Shown piece after piece: positions 1 through 9,200 of a stretch of DNA of 64,000 nucleotides. This stretch comes from Mycolicibacterium komossense (GTDB lineage: Bacteria; Actinomycetota; Actinomycetes; Mycobacteriales; Mycobacteriaceae). Positions within the stretch are counted from its first letter, which is position 1. Each line of letters begins with the position of its first letter. Location of the stretch: positions 1-64,000 of the forward strand of contig NZ_JACKTY010000035.1 in NCBI RefSeq assembly GCF_025822605.1, in the 5' to 3' direction. Under the pieces are notes generated by a model that made no database searches, had not been told where the DNA came from, and saw only the letters and a program-made list of their open reading frames with translations. The translations under genes were made by a program, and so were the position numbers.

Positions 1-880
1 GCTGCGCCAGATCCTTGCGCGGGTCCGGTGGCCCGGCGGGATCCGCTGGTGGCGGCGCACCCGGGGCGGGGGCACCGGCTGGCGGAGCCTCGGCGCCCGG
101 CGCGGGCGGAGCCTCGGTGCCCGGCGCGGGCGGAGCCTCGGTGCCCGAGGCGGGTGCTTCGGTGCCTGGGGCGGGCGGCGGCGTGGGGTCTCCTGGCGCC
201 AACGGATACGGCCGCGGCTGCGCCGGCGGCGCCGACTGCTCACCCGGAGCCGGCTGTTCGGCGGCGGGCGGTGCACCCGGTACGGATCCGGGCTGGACTG
301 GCAGCGGCACCGCGCCAGGCGGAACCTGCCCACCTGGCGGAACCGCGATCACGCCGGGCGGCAGCTGACCGGGCGCGCCGGCACCGGGGGGCACCTGACC
401 GCCGGGGCCCACCGCACCTGGCGGCAGGCCGGGCGGCGCTTGTCCGGGCGGCGGCGCCTGACCGGGCGCACCGTTGACCGTGGGCGCCTGAATCTGGGAG
501 ACCGGCACGGCGTGGACAACCGGGCGGATGTACAGCCGCGCGGTCTGGCCGAGGTTGCGGGCCTCGCTGCTGTCGTTGCCGGGCACGGTGATGACCAGGT
601 TGTCGCCGTCGATCACGACTTCGGAACCCGATACACCGAGCCCGTCGACCCGGGAACTGATGATCTGCTGCGCCTGCGTCAACGCCTCACGGGTGGGCGC
701 CGAGCCGTCGGGTGTACGCGCTGTCAGTGTGACGCGAGTACCGCCCTGCAGGTCAATGCCAAGTTTTGGCTTGGCCTGCTTGTCTCCGGTCAGGAACACC
801 AGCAGGTAGGCGCCGATGAGCAGGACCAGAAACAGCGTCAGCCAGCGGTACGGGTGCACCGGCGCCGTAGACGATGCCAC
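1..880 (-). CDS. secD: Protein translocase subunit SecD, N-terminal part
   Basis: SecD is a membrane subunit of the SecDF complex that uses the proton gradient to help pull secreted proteins across the cytoplasmic membrane. Only the first ~293 residues are in the window; the gene runs off the left edge. A GTG start at 880 follows a GGAGGAG site. Visible in order are a membrane segment (about residues 12-32), the conserved GIDLQGGTRV motif, the start of the periplasmic P1 domain, then about 150 residues very rich in Pro, Gly and Ala before a PRKDLAQ stretch. The N terminus matches mycobacterial SecD as I remember it (MASS.APVHP start). The Pro-rich insert is a mycobacterial trait but looks long here and contains tandem 8-residue units. 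yajC lies immediately upstream on the same strand, the usual order. Confidence 0.93.
   Translation of the reverse strand, partial: MASSTAPVHPYRWLTLFLVLLIGAYLLVFLTGDKQAKPKLGIDLQGGTRVTLTARTPDGSAPTREALTQAQQIISSRVDGLGVSGSEVVIDGDNLVITVPGNDSSEARNLGQTARLYIRPVVHAVPVSQIQAPTVNGAPGQAPPPGQAPPGLPPGAVGPGGQVPPGAGAPGQLPPGVIAVPPGGQVPPGAVPLPVQPGSVPGAPPAAEQPAPGEQSAPPAQPRPYPLAPGDPTPPPAPGTEAPASGTEAPPAPGTEAPPAPGAEAPPAGAPAPGAPPPADPAGPPDPRKDLAQ
95..142 (-). repeat. 24-bp tandem repeat inside secD
   Basis: Two perfect 24-base units occupy 95-118 and 119-142, with degenerate copies on both sides. The period of 24 keeps the secD frame and encodes an eight-residue Pro/Ala/Gly/Glu/Thr unit (PGTEAPPA-like), so copy number can change without a frameshift. 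Confidence 0.8.
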
Positions 881-1000
881 GTTGTTGTGTCTCCTCCGAG
901 TTCATGGCAGGCGTGACCTGCTTGCGCATCCGCGCCATGGTGGGCTCGCAGCGGCCAGGAGCCGTGCAGCACCGCAAAGGGTACGTGCTGATCCTGACGA

Positions 1001-1375
1001 TCAGTCTTTGGTCAGCCGGTCCGGGTCGGAAGCGGCCGGGGCTACACCGGTGCTTTCGGTGATTTCAGTGGCCCGTGACGACTCGGGCGCGTCGTCGAGA
1101 AGATCGTCATCGGCCGTTTCCGGTTCGATGCGATCGCGAATGGCCAGTTTCATCCAGGTGGTGACGACACCGGGAGCAATCTCCAGGTCGACGTAGTCAT
1201 CGGTGATACCGGCGATGGTCGCTTTCAAACCTGACGTGGTGTGCACCGCGTCGCCGACCTGCAGGGAGTCATGCAGGTTGATCGTCTTCTGCATGGCCTT
1301 CTTCTGCCGGCGAGAATTGAAGAAGATCAAGGCGCCGAAGGCAATCAGCAGGGGAAGCATGATGGCCAAATCCAT
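1001..1375 (-). CDS. yajC: Preprotein translocase accessory subunit YajC
   Basis: This 124-residue protein has one N-terminal membrane helix (about residues 3-18, LAIMLPLLIAFGALIFF), then FNSRRQKKAMQ and the YajC core (LQVGDAVHTTSGLKATI). An acidic, probably disordered tail follows. YajC associates with SecDF at the inner membrane. The gene sits 120 bases upstream of secD on the same strand and is probably cotranscribed with it. Length and motifs are normal for actinobacterial YajC. Confidence 0.95.
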   Translation of the reverse strand: MDLAIMLPLLIAFGALIFFNSRRQKKAMQKTINLHDSLQVGDAVHTTSGLKATIAGITDDYVDLEIAPGVVTTWMKLAIRDRIEPETADDDLLDDAPESSRATEITESTGVAPAASDPDRLTKD

Positions 1376-1578
1376 GGGAACTCTGTCTCTCTAGCCGTCT
1401 CGTGGCTTATCGGGATAGTCGCGCTATTTCCTGAGGCACGGCTACCGGACCGGCAGGTCACGGCGCCTCCTAGGTGACCAGTGTGCCATTGCGGGCCCTC
1501 AGCTCCGACCGGTACCGCCTGCTGGACTCTCCGCGCTTCGCTGTTGCCCCGCCTTCTGCGGGCGATGAGGATGGCCGG

Positions 1579-2271
1579 ATGGAGCTGATCGAAGCGTTGC
1601 GGACCACGGGAGCCGTGCGCGAGTTCACCGACGAAGAGGTCGACGACGATGTCCTGCATCGCGTCCTCGACAACGCCCGATTCGCCCCGAGCGGCGGTAA
1701 CGCCCAGTCCTGGCGGGTGGTCGTTGTGCGCGACCTAGGACTGCGCGCTCAGCTTCGGGACCTTTACCTTCGTGGCTGGTATGACTACCTGGCGATGGCC
1801 AAGGCGGGACTGCGCCCCTGGGCTCCGACCAACGACCCTGAGGCCGAAAAGATCGCCCTGGCAGCCTTCCCCGGCATTGCGGCCGAGTCTGCCGCCAACC
1901 CGGGAATGGCCGAGCACCTCGACCGGGCGCCCGTCGTGCTGGCGCTGTTCGCCGACATGTCCCTGTTGGCGGCAACCGACCGCGACCTCGGCCGCTACGG
2001 GGTGGTGGGCGGCGCGTCGATTTACCCCTTCGCCTGGAACGTCCTGCTGGCCGGTCGCGAGGAAGGCCTCGGCGGCGTCATCACCACAATGGCGACCCGC
2101 GAGGAAGCGGCCGTCAAGACACTGTTGGGGGCGCAGGACCCGCTGGCGTTGGCCGCGGTGATCGCGCTGGGGTATCCAGTGAGGCAACCCCGACGGTTGC
2201 GCCGAGCGACTGTCGACGCGTTCACCACCGTCGATCGCGTCGACGGCGCCCCCTTCCGAGCGTCGGGCTAG
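1579..2271 (+). CDS. Nitroreductase family protein
   Basis: A 230-residue FMN-dependent nitroreductase-type oxidoreductase, probably reducing its substrate with NAD(P)H. The N terminus (MELIEALRTTGAVREFTDEEV) is the family's usual opening, and FAPSGGNAQSWRVVVV at about residues 35-50 forms the FMN phosphate and isoalloxazine contacts. A Gly-rich segment near the C terminus (EGLGGVITTMAT) is also typical. The frame stays open upstream to 1474, but I chose the ATG at 1579 because the family begins there. It is divergent from yajC, with about 200 bases between them. The substrate cannot be told from sequence. Confidence 0.85.
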   Translation: MELIEALRTTGAVREFTDEEVDDDVLHRVLDNARFAPSGGNAQSWRVVVVRDLGLRAQLRDLYLRGWYDYLAMAKAGLRPWAPTNDPEAEKIALAAFPGIAAESAANPGMAEHLDRAPVVLALFADMSLLAATDRDLGRYGVVGGASIYPFAWNVLLAGREEGLGGVITTMATREEAAVKTLLGAQDPLALAAVIALGYPVRQPRRLRRATVDAFTTVDRVDGAPFRASG

Positions 2272-2465
2272 CCCACCACAGCTGAATACGGAGCCACATG
2301 GGGTGCTCGAGTTCGGAATCCGTAGGGGTTTTCGTCAGCGACGGGGGATCCCGTTGGCGCAACTTGCCCGTCCGACTAGGCTCAACTGTCGACCCTGACC
2401 GCTGACTTTCGTCATGCCCAAGTCATGGTGTCGACCATCGAGCTGACGCCGACAGGAGCCAATAC

Positions 2466-3806
2466 GTGACCACCCTTGAACAGAGCCGGCTGCTGGCCAC
2501 GGAGATCCCGGGCCCGCGCTCGTTGGAGCTGACCAAGCGCAAGACCACCGCAGTGTCCCGCGGTATCGGCACCACCATGCCGGTGTTCGCCCAGCGGGCG
2601 TCTGGCGGCATCGTTGAGGATGTCGACGGCAACCGGCTGATCGACCTCGGCTCCGGAATCGCAGTGACGACCGTGGGCAACTCCTCCCCCAGAGTCGTCA
2701 GCGCCGTCCAGGACCAGGTGGCCGAATTCACCCACACCTGTTTCATGGTCACGCCGTATGACGGGTACGTCTCGGTCTGCGAGCAGCTCAACCGACTGAC
2801 CCCGGGATCCGGCGAAAAGCGTTCCGCGCTCTTCAACACCGGCTCGGAAGCAGTGGAGAATGCGATCAAGATCGCGCGGTCCTATACCAAGAAATCCGCG
2901 ATCGTCGCGTTCGACCACGGCTACCACGGCCGCACCAACCTGACGATGGCGCTGACCGCGAAATCGATGCCCTACAAGAGTGGTTTCGGTCCGTTCGCCC
3001 CGGAGATCTATCGCGCTCCGCTGTCCTACCCGTACCGGGACGGACTGATCGACAAGGAGTGGGGCACCGACGGCGAGCTGGCCGCCAAGCGCGCCATCAA
3101 CGTCATCGACAAGCAGATCGGTGCGGGCAACCTCGCCGCCATCATCATCGAACCCATTCAAGGTGAAGGCGGGTTCATCGTGCCTGCCGAGGGATTCCTC
3201 GCCGCCCTGCTCGAGTGGTGTCGGCAGAACGACGTGGTGTTCATCGCCGACGAAGTTCAGACCGGATTCGCCCGCACCGGAGCGATGTTCGCCTGCGAGC
3301 ACGAGGGCATCGAGCCTGATCTCATCGTCACGGCCAAGGGCATCGCCGGCGGGCTCCCCCTGTCGGCGGTCACCGGCCGGGCCGAGATCATGGACGCCCC
3401 ACACGTCGGCGGCCTCGGCGGCACCTATGGTGGCAACCCCATCGCCTGCGCCGCGGCGCTGGCGGTGATGGAGACGATCGAAGCCGATGGCCTGGTGGAA
3501 CGTGCCGGAGAAATCGAGCGACTGATGAAGGCGCGCCTGGGCCGTCTGCAGGCCGAGGACGAACGGATCGGTGACGTTCGCGGACGTGGCGCGATGATCG
3601 CCGTCGAGCTGGTGAAATCTGGCACCGACGAACCGAACCCGGAACTTGCCAAGGAGCTGAGCACCGCCGCGCATGCTGCCGGTGTGATCGTGCTGACCTG
3701 TGGCACCTACGGCAACATCCTGCGCTTCCTGCCCCCACTGACGATCAGTGACGAGTTGTTGGAAGAAGGCCTCGACGTACTGGCGCTGCTGCTGGCCGAC
3801 CTCTAG
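2466..3806 (+). CDS. gabT: 4-aminobutyrate aminotransferase
   Basis: A 446-residue class III PLP aminotransferase that converts GABA and 2-oxoglutarate to succinate semialdehyde and glutamate. Visible motifs are FNTGSEAVENAIK (PLP phosphate), the FDHGYHGRTN aromatic/His segment, FIADEVQTGFARTG with the PLP-nitrogen Asp, and the Schiff-base lysine in VTAKGIAGG (Lys ~291). Length is normal for GabT. The position just after secD-yajC matches Rv2589 of M. tuberculosis. The next gene, an aldehyde dehydrogenase, starts 14 bases downstream, so the two are probably one transcript for GABA or polyamine breakdown. Confidence 0.93.
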   Translation: MTTLEQSRLLATEIPGPRSLELTKRKTTAVSRGIGTTMPVFAQRASGGIVEDVDGNRLIDLGSGIAVTTVGNSSPRVVSAVQDQVAEFTHTCFMVTPYDGYVSVCEQLNRLTPGSGEKRSALFNTGSEAVENAIKIARSYTKKSAIVAFDHGYHGRTNLTMALTAKSMPYKSGFGPFAPEIYRAPLSYPYRDGLIDKEWGTDGELAAKRAINVIDKQIGAGNLAAIIIEPIQGEGGFIVPAEGFLAALLEWCRQNDVVFIADEVQTGFARTGAMFACEHEGIEPDLIVTAKGIAGGLPLSAVTGRAEIMDAPHVGGLGGTYGGNPIACAAALAVMETIEADGLVERAGEIERLMKARLGRLQAEDERIGDVRGRGAMIAVELVKSGTDEPNPELAKELSTAAHAAGVIVLTCGTYGNILRFLPPLTISDELLEEGLDVLALLLADL

Positions 3807-3820
3807 TCCAGGGGGGGACG

Positions 3821-5254
3821 GTGACCACGGTCCAGAATTTCATCGACGGGCGGCTCGTCGATTCGGTGACCGGCGGGACGATGCCGCTGGTGGATCCGTC
3901 CACCGGCGAGCACTACGGCAGCGCGCCGGTGTCGAACGAGCAGGACATCGACAATGCCTATGCCGCAGCCGCCAGGGCATTCACGGATTGGAAGCGCACC
4001 ACACCAGCCGACCGGCAGAAGGCACTGCTGGGATTCGCCGACGACGTCGAGAAAGCGGCCGATCAACTGGTCGCCGCCGAGGGCCGCAACACCGGCAAGC
4101 CCAACCACGTGACCAGGGCCGAAGAGATTCCGCCGATGATCGACCAGATCCGGTTCTTCGCGGGTGCCGCCCGCATCCTGGAGGGTAAGTCGGCCGGCGA
4201 GTACCTGGCGGGTCACACGTCCTGGATCCGCCGCGAACCGGTCGGCGTCATCGGACAGGTCGCGCCGTGGAACTACCCGATGATGATGGCGATCTGGAAG
4301 TTCTGCCCCGCCGTCGCCGCGGGCAACACCGTGGTGATCAAGCCCAGTGACACCACGCCGGTGACCACGGTGATGCTGGCCGAATTGGCGGCCAATCACT
4401 TTCCGCCCGGTGTGCTCAACGTCATCACCGGTGACCGGGTGACCGGTGCCGCTCTCGTCGCGCATCCGACGCCGCAGATGGTCTCGATCACCGGGTCGGT
4501 GGCGGCCGGGCGCGCCGTGGCGGTCAGCGCCGGCGGGCACCTCAAACGCACGCATCTGGAACTCGGCGGCAAGGCGCCGGTGGTTGTCTTCGGTGACGCC
4601 GATATCGCCGCCGCGGCTGAAGGTATTGCCGCCGCAGGGTATTTCAACGCCGGCCAGGACTGCACGGCGGCCACCCGGGTGCTCGCACACGCCTCGATCG
4701 TCGACGAGCTGACTGCGGCACTGGCCGAGCAGGCAAAGGCCGCCGTAACCACCTTCGGCAAGGCGGTCGACGACGAGGAAGCCTGGGTGCCCCCGGTTAA
4801 CAACGCCGACCAGATGGACCGGGTGCTCGGTTTCTTCGAGGATGTCCCCGACCACGCGCACGTCGCCGTCGGGGGGAAACGCCGGGGCGACACCGGCTTT
4901 TACGTCGCACCGACCGTCGTCGGCGGCCTCAAGCAGGACGACAGGATGATTCAGACCGAGATCTTCGGGCCGGTGATCACAGTGCAGAGCTTCACCGACG
5001 AAGTCGAGGCACTCACGATGGCCAACGGTGTCGAGTTCGCGTTGGCGTCGTCGGTGTGGACAAAGGACGTCTCGACCGCGATCCGGATGTCCAATGCGCT
5101 GGACTTCGGCTGCGTGTGGATCAACACCCATATCCCGTTGGTTGCCGAGATGCCGCACGGCGGTTTCAAATCATCTGGCCATGGCAAGGACTTGTCGATG
5201 TACGGCCTCGAGGATTACACCCGCATCAAGCACGTGATGGTGTACACCGGCTAG
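3821..5254 (+). CDS. Aldehyde dehydrogenase, probably gamma-aminobutyraldehyde dehydrogenase
   Basis: A 477-residue NAD(P)-dependent aldehyde dehydrogenase. The general-base Glu (~247, LELGGKAP) and the nucleophile Cys281 in FNAGQDCTAATR are intact, as are the APWNYP and ITGSVAAG nucleotide-binding segments. GQDC rather than GQVC at the active site, and overall similarity, place it near putrescine-pathway aminobutyraldehyde dehydrogenases (PatD/Prr), which make GABA. It follows gabT by 14 bases, so the pair could take 4-aminobutyraldehyde to GABA and then succinate semialdehyde. Betaine- or succinate-semialdehyde activity cannot be excluded. Confidence 0.85.
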   Translation: MTTVQNFIDGRLVDSVTGGTMPLVDPSTGEHYGSAPVSNEQDIDNAYAAAARAFTDWKRTTPADRQKALLGFADDVEKAADQLVAAEGRNTGKPNHVTRAEEIPPMIDQIRFFAGAARILEGKSAGEYLAGHTSWIRREPVGVIGQVAPWNYPMMMAIWKFCPAVAAGNTVVIKPSDTTPVTTVMLAELAANHFPPGVLNVITGDRVTGAALVAHPTPQMVSITGSVAAGRAVAVSAGGHLKRTHLELGGKAPVVVFGDADIAAAAEGIAAAGYFNAGQDCTAATRVLAHASIVDELTAALAEQAKAAVTTFGKAVDDEEAWVPPVNNADQMDRVLGFFEDVPDHAHVAVGGKRRGDTGFYVAPTVVGGLKQDDRMIQTEIFGPVITVQSFTDEVEALTMANGVEFALASSVWTKDVSTAIRMSNALDFGCVWINTHIPLVAEMPHGGFKSSGHGKDLSMYGLEDYTRIKHVMVYTG

Positions 5255-5262
5255 CGACAAGG

Positions 5263-5311
5263 GATTTCGGCGTGCCCAGTCGCGCTGAGCGCTGACGAGC
5301 ACGCCGAAATC
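5263..5311. terminator. 49-bp palindromic repeat, copy 1, probable bidirectional terminator
   Basis: Perfect 13-base arms (5263-5275 and 5299-5311) flank a GCGCT-rich inner palindrome. It lies between two convergent genes. There is no T run, as is common for mycobacterial terminators. The same 49-base structure recurs at 16028-16076. Confidence 0.65.
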
Positions 5312-5318
5312 ACTACGG

Positions 5319-5966
5319 TCAGTGCGCGATGGGTGTGTGTCTGCGGCGAAGGATATCGCCCCAATGCCGTGGCGACCGCTGGCGGCGCGGGACCTCCTCG
5401 GCCTCGTGGTCGAGGACCGGTTCGGGCTCGACGACCACCGGCTGTGCACCGGTGTCGGCGAAGCGCTGCGCGTATCCGATGTCGCGCAGGCTGCGGATCG
5501 ACAGCCGACCGACAGCCGCGGCGGCCAGAAAGATCATCAACGCGCCGATACCCGAGAAGAATGCCAGCTCGAGCACCGCGGTCTTGGCGGGTGTTGTTGC
5601 CGACGGCACGCCGATGTCACCAATGGTGAGCGCCTGGGCGGAGGCGCGACCGATGACGAACCATGCCCCGGCGATGACGCCGAGCCAGCCGCCCAGCATG
5701 GCGGTCGCCCGGTTCCGCGACGTCAGAAGCAGGAACCCACCAACCACCGCCACGAGAGCGGGCAACACCTCGAGCCACCCTCTTGCTTCGGTCCATACCC
5801 AGGGCTGCGCCGGGGAGTAGGCGAAATCGAAGTATGGCCCGACGAACGGGATCAACGCCCCCCAGACACCCAATACGATCAGCAACAATCCGCTGGCCGC
5901 GCCGCGGCTCCGCGGTATCTGCATCGCACCCCCACGGACACGCCGTCCGGTTTCGAAACCTGTCAT
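5319..5966 (-). CDS. Four-helix membrane protein of unknown function
   Basis: A 215-residue integral membrane protein. Four hydrophobic segments are visible: about residues 25-45 (SGLLLIVLGVWGALIPFVG), 68-83, 90-106 and 132-152. A charged cytoplasmic tail follows, ending in an Arg-rich stretch. The loop SPAQPWVWTEARGWLEVLP between the first two helices is extracellular by inspection. This resembles uncharacterised actinobacterial membrane proteins, and I cannot assign a function. It converges on the aldehyde dehydrogenase gene across a palindromic terminator and is divergent from the carboxylic acid reductase gene. An internal ATG at residue 15 (MQIPRSRG) is an alternative start. Confidence 0.7.
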   Translation of the reverse strand: MTGFETGRRVRGGAMQIPRSRGAASGLLLIVLGVWGALIPFVGPYFDFAYSPAQPWVWTEARGWLEVLPALVAVVGGFLLLTSRNRATAMLGGWLGVIAGAWFVIGRASAQALTIGDIGVPSATTPAKTAVLELAFFSGIGALMIFLAAAAVGRLSIRSLRDIGYAQRFADTGAQPVVVEPEPVLDHEAEEVPRRQRSPRHWGDILRRRHTPIAH

Positions 5967-6138
5967 GAGAATTCTCCCGTCGTTGCGCAGTGCATACCCA
6001 CGCAGACTTCTGCCCTAACTGAGCCAGCCCAGGATGGACGAGTTCGTGCCGGCATTCTCCTGGCGTTGTAGGCGCGATCGTCGTGCCTAACAGACTGTTT
6101 GCTGTGACCGCCGCCACAATGGCAGCTTTCACAGCGCA

Positions 6139-6169
6139 TTGACAGCGCGGCGATACCAAGGAATAAACT
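6139..6169 (+). promoter_or_regulatory. Candidate promoter of the carboxylic acid reductase gene
   Basis: TTGACA at 6139-6144 is a full -35 consensus. AATAAA or TAAACT lies 17-19 bases further on and could be the -10. About 75 bases of A/T-richer leader follow before the ATG at 6246, which has AGGGGAT at 6234-6240. Confidence 0.4.
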
Positions 6170-6245
6170 TAGATTTGCTAACGTAGTTTCAGTCGGGCGC
6201 GGAGTTGCGCCACTACTACCTAATGATTAGCGCAGGGGATTTGTG

Positions 6246-9200
6246 ATGTCGACTGATACGCGTGAAGAGCGGCTTGCGCGCCGCATCGAAGATCTATATG
6301 CCACTGACCAGCAGTTCGCTGATGCCCGGCCGAGTGACGCGGTCAATGCCGCCGTCGATCAACCAGGCCTTCCACTGCCGCAGATTGTGCAAGCCGTACT
6401 CGACGGATATGCCGAACGCCCGGCGCTGGGACAGCGCGCGATCCGCTTCATCGACGATCCGCTGACGGGTCGCACCTCCGCCGAGTTGCTGCCGCACTTC
6501 GAGACCATCACCTACGGGGAGCTCGGACAACGCGTCGCCAAGTTTGCAGACGCGCTTCGCGACGACCCCATTCACGCTGGCGACCGAGTTGCCATTCTCG
6601 GGTTCACCAGCGTCGACTACACCACCATCGACACCGCTCTGACACAACTGAGCGCAGTGTCGGTACCGCTGCAGACCAGCGCTCCCGTCGCCCAACTGCA
6701 GCCGATCGTCACCGAGACCGAGCCCAGCGTCATCGCGTCCAGCATCGACTATCTTGACGACGCCGTGGAACTGATCCGCAGCGGCGCGGCCACCCCGGCC
6801 CGGCTCGTCGTTTTCGACTTCCATCCCGAGATCGATCACCAGCGCGAGGCGTTCGACGACGCCAAGGCCCAGCTCGCGAAGGACGGCAGCGCCGTGGTGG
6901 TCGAGACCCTGGCCGACGTGCTGGCCCGCGGCGCCGCCATCTCGCACACACCTGCGACGGCCGGTGCCAATGACGACGCCGACGCGATCGCACTGCTGAT
7001 CTACACCTCGGGCAGCACCGGTGCCCCGAAGGGTGCGATCTATCCCGAATCCAAGGTCGCCAACATGTGGCGGGCCAACGCGAATTCGCACTGGGACGAG
7101 AACCAGGGTGCCCTCCCCGGTATCAGCCTGAGTTTCCTGCCGATGAGCCACGTGATGGGCCGTGGGATCCTCTACGGCACCCTGGCCGCCGGCGGTACCG
7201 TCTACTTCGCCGCCAAGAGCGACCTGTCGACATTCCTCGACGATCTCGCGCTCGCCCGCCCGACGCAGCTCAATTTCGTGCCGCGAATCTGGGACATGCT
7301 GTTCCAGGAGGCGCAGAGCGAGGCCGATCGTCGCGGAGTGGCGAACGATGACCCGCAATTGCTCGCCGATCTGCGCCAGCGCCTGCTCGGCGGCCGGTTC
7401 GTCACCGCTGTCACCGGTTCCGCGCCCATCTCGCCCGAGCTGAAGACCTGGGTCGAAACCTTCCTCGACATGCACCTGATGGAGGGCTATGGGTCCACCG
7501 AGGCTGGCGCGGTCTTCGTCGACGGCCAGGTCCGGCGCCCACCGGTCATCGACTACAAGCTCGTCGACGTCCCCGAGCTGGGCTATTTCCACACCGACAA
7601 GCCGCATCCGCGCGGCGAGCTGCTGGTGAAGTCCGAGCAGCTGTTCCCCGGCTACTACAAACGGCCGGAGATCACCGCAGAGATGTTCGACGAGGACGGG
7701 TTCTATCGCACCGGTGACATCGTGGCCGAGCCTGCACCGGATCACCTGGTCTATGTCGATCGTCGCAACAATGTCCTCAAACTGTCCCAAGGTGAGTTCG
7801 TCACCGTCTCCAAGCTGGAGGCGGCGTTCAATGACAGCCCGCTGGTGCACCAGATCTACATCTACGGCAACAGCGCCCGCCCGTACCTGCTGGCGGTCGT
7901 GGTCCCCAGCCAGGAGGCGCTGGACAGCTACGCGCCCGACGCACTGAAATCGCAGATCAGCGATTCCCTCAAGGAGGCCGCCCGCGCCTCTGGACTGCAG
8001 TCGTACGAAGTTCCCCGCGACTTACTGATCGAGACAACACCTTTCAGCATGGAGAACGGTCTGCTGACGGGAATCCGCAAGCTGGCGTGGCCCAAGCTGA
8101 AAGAGCGCTACGGGGCAGAGCTGGAACAGCTCTACGTCGATCTCGCCGACGGGCAGGCCAACGAGTTGCGCGCCCTGCGCCAGAGCGGTGTCAGCGGTTC
8201 TGTCCTGGACACCGTCAGCCGCGCCGCGGGCGCGCTGCTCGGCGCGGCGGCCGGCGACCTGCAGCCGCATGCCCAGTTCACCGATCTGGGTGGAGATTCG
8301 TTGTCCGCCTTGACCTTTGGAAATCTGCTGCGCGAAATCTTCGATGTCGACGTACCGGTCGGTGTGATCGTCAGCCCGGCCTCGGACCTGCAGGCCATCG
8401 CCGACTACATCGAAACCGAACGTAGCGGCGGCGCCAAACGGCCGTCCTACGCTGCGGTGCATGGCAGGGAAGCCACCGAGGTGCACGCCGCCGACCTGAC
8501 GCTGGACAAGTTCCTTGACGCCGAGATCCTTTCGGCGGCAAAGTCATTGCCCGAGGCGCCGGCCGAGGTGCGCACCGTCCTGTTGACCGGCGCGACCGGC
8601 TTCCTCGGCCGGTATCTGGCTCTGGAGTGGCTGGAGCGGATGGACATGGTCGACGGCAAGGTGATCTGCTTGGTCCGCGCCAAGTCCGACGAGGCAGCGC
8701 GGGCTCGGTTGGATGCCACGTTCGACAGCGGCGATCCGACACTGCTCGAGCACTACAACACACTGGCCGCTGAGCACCTCGAAGTGCTTGCCGGCGACAA
8801 GGGCGAAGCCAACCTCGGCCTCGACGACGCAACCTGGCAGCGGCTGGCCGACACTGTCGACCTGATCGTCGACCCGGCCGCGCTGGTCAACCACGTATTG
8901 CCCTACAGCGAGCTGTTCGGCCCCAACGTACTCGGCACTGCGGAACTGATCCGCATCGCCCTGACCACGAAGATCAAGCCGTTCGTCTACGTCTCCACGA
9001 TCGCCGTCGGTGCAGGGATCAATCCCGCAGACAACACCGAGGACGCCGACGTCCGGGTCGTCAGCGCAACCCGCACGGTCGACGACGGCTACGCCAACGG
9101 TTACGGCAACAGCAAGTGGGGCGGCGAGGTGCTGCTACGCGAAGCCAACGAACACTTCGGGTTGCCGGCGTCGGTGTTCCGCTGCGACATGATCTTGGCG

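Noticed and set aside
28..916. Long plus-strand open frames opposite secD
   Set aside because: Low-complexity Ala/Arg/Pro translations caused by the GC-rich repeats of secD on the other strand; no family match.
2412..3674. 420-codon minus-strand frame opposite gabT
   Set aside because: Antisense shadow of gabT; the sense frame has complete aminotransferase motifs and the antisense has none.
3803..5158. 451-codon minus-strand frame opposite the aldehyde dehydrogenase
   Set aside because: His/Gly/Asp-rich antisense translation typical of high-GC third-position bias.
6294..7850. 518-codon minus-strand frame opposite the CAR adenylation domain
   Set aside because: Shadow; the plus-strand frame carries all CAR motifs without a break.
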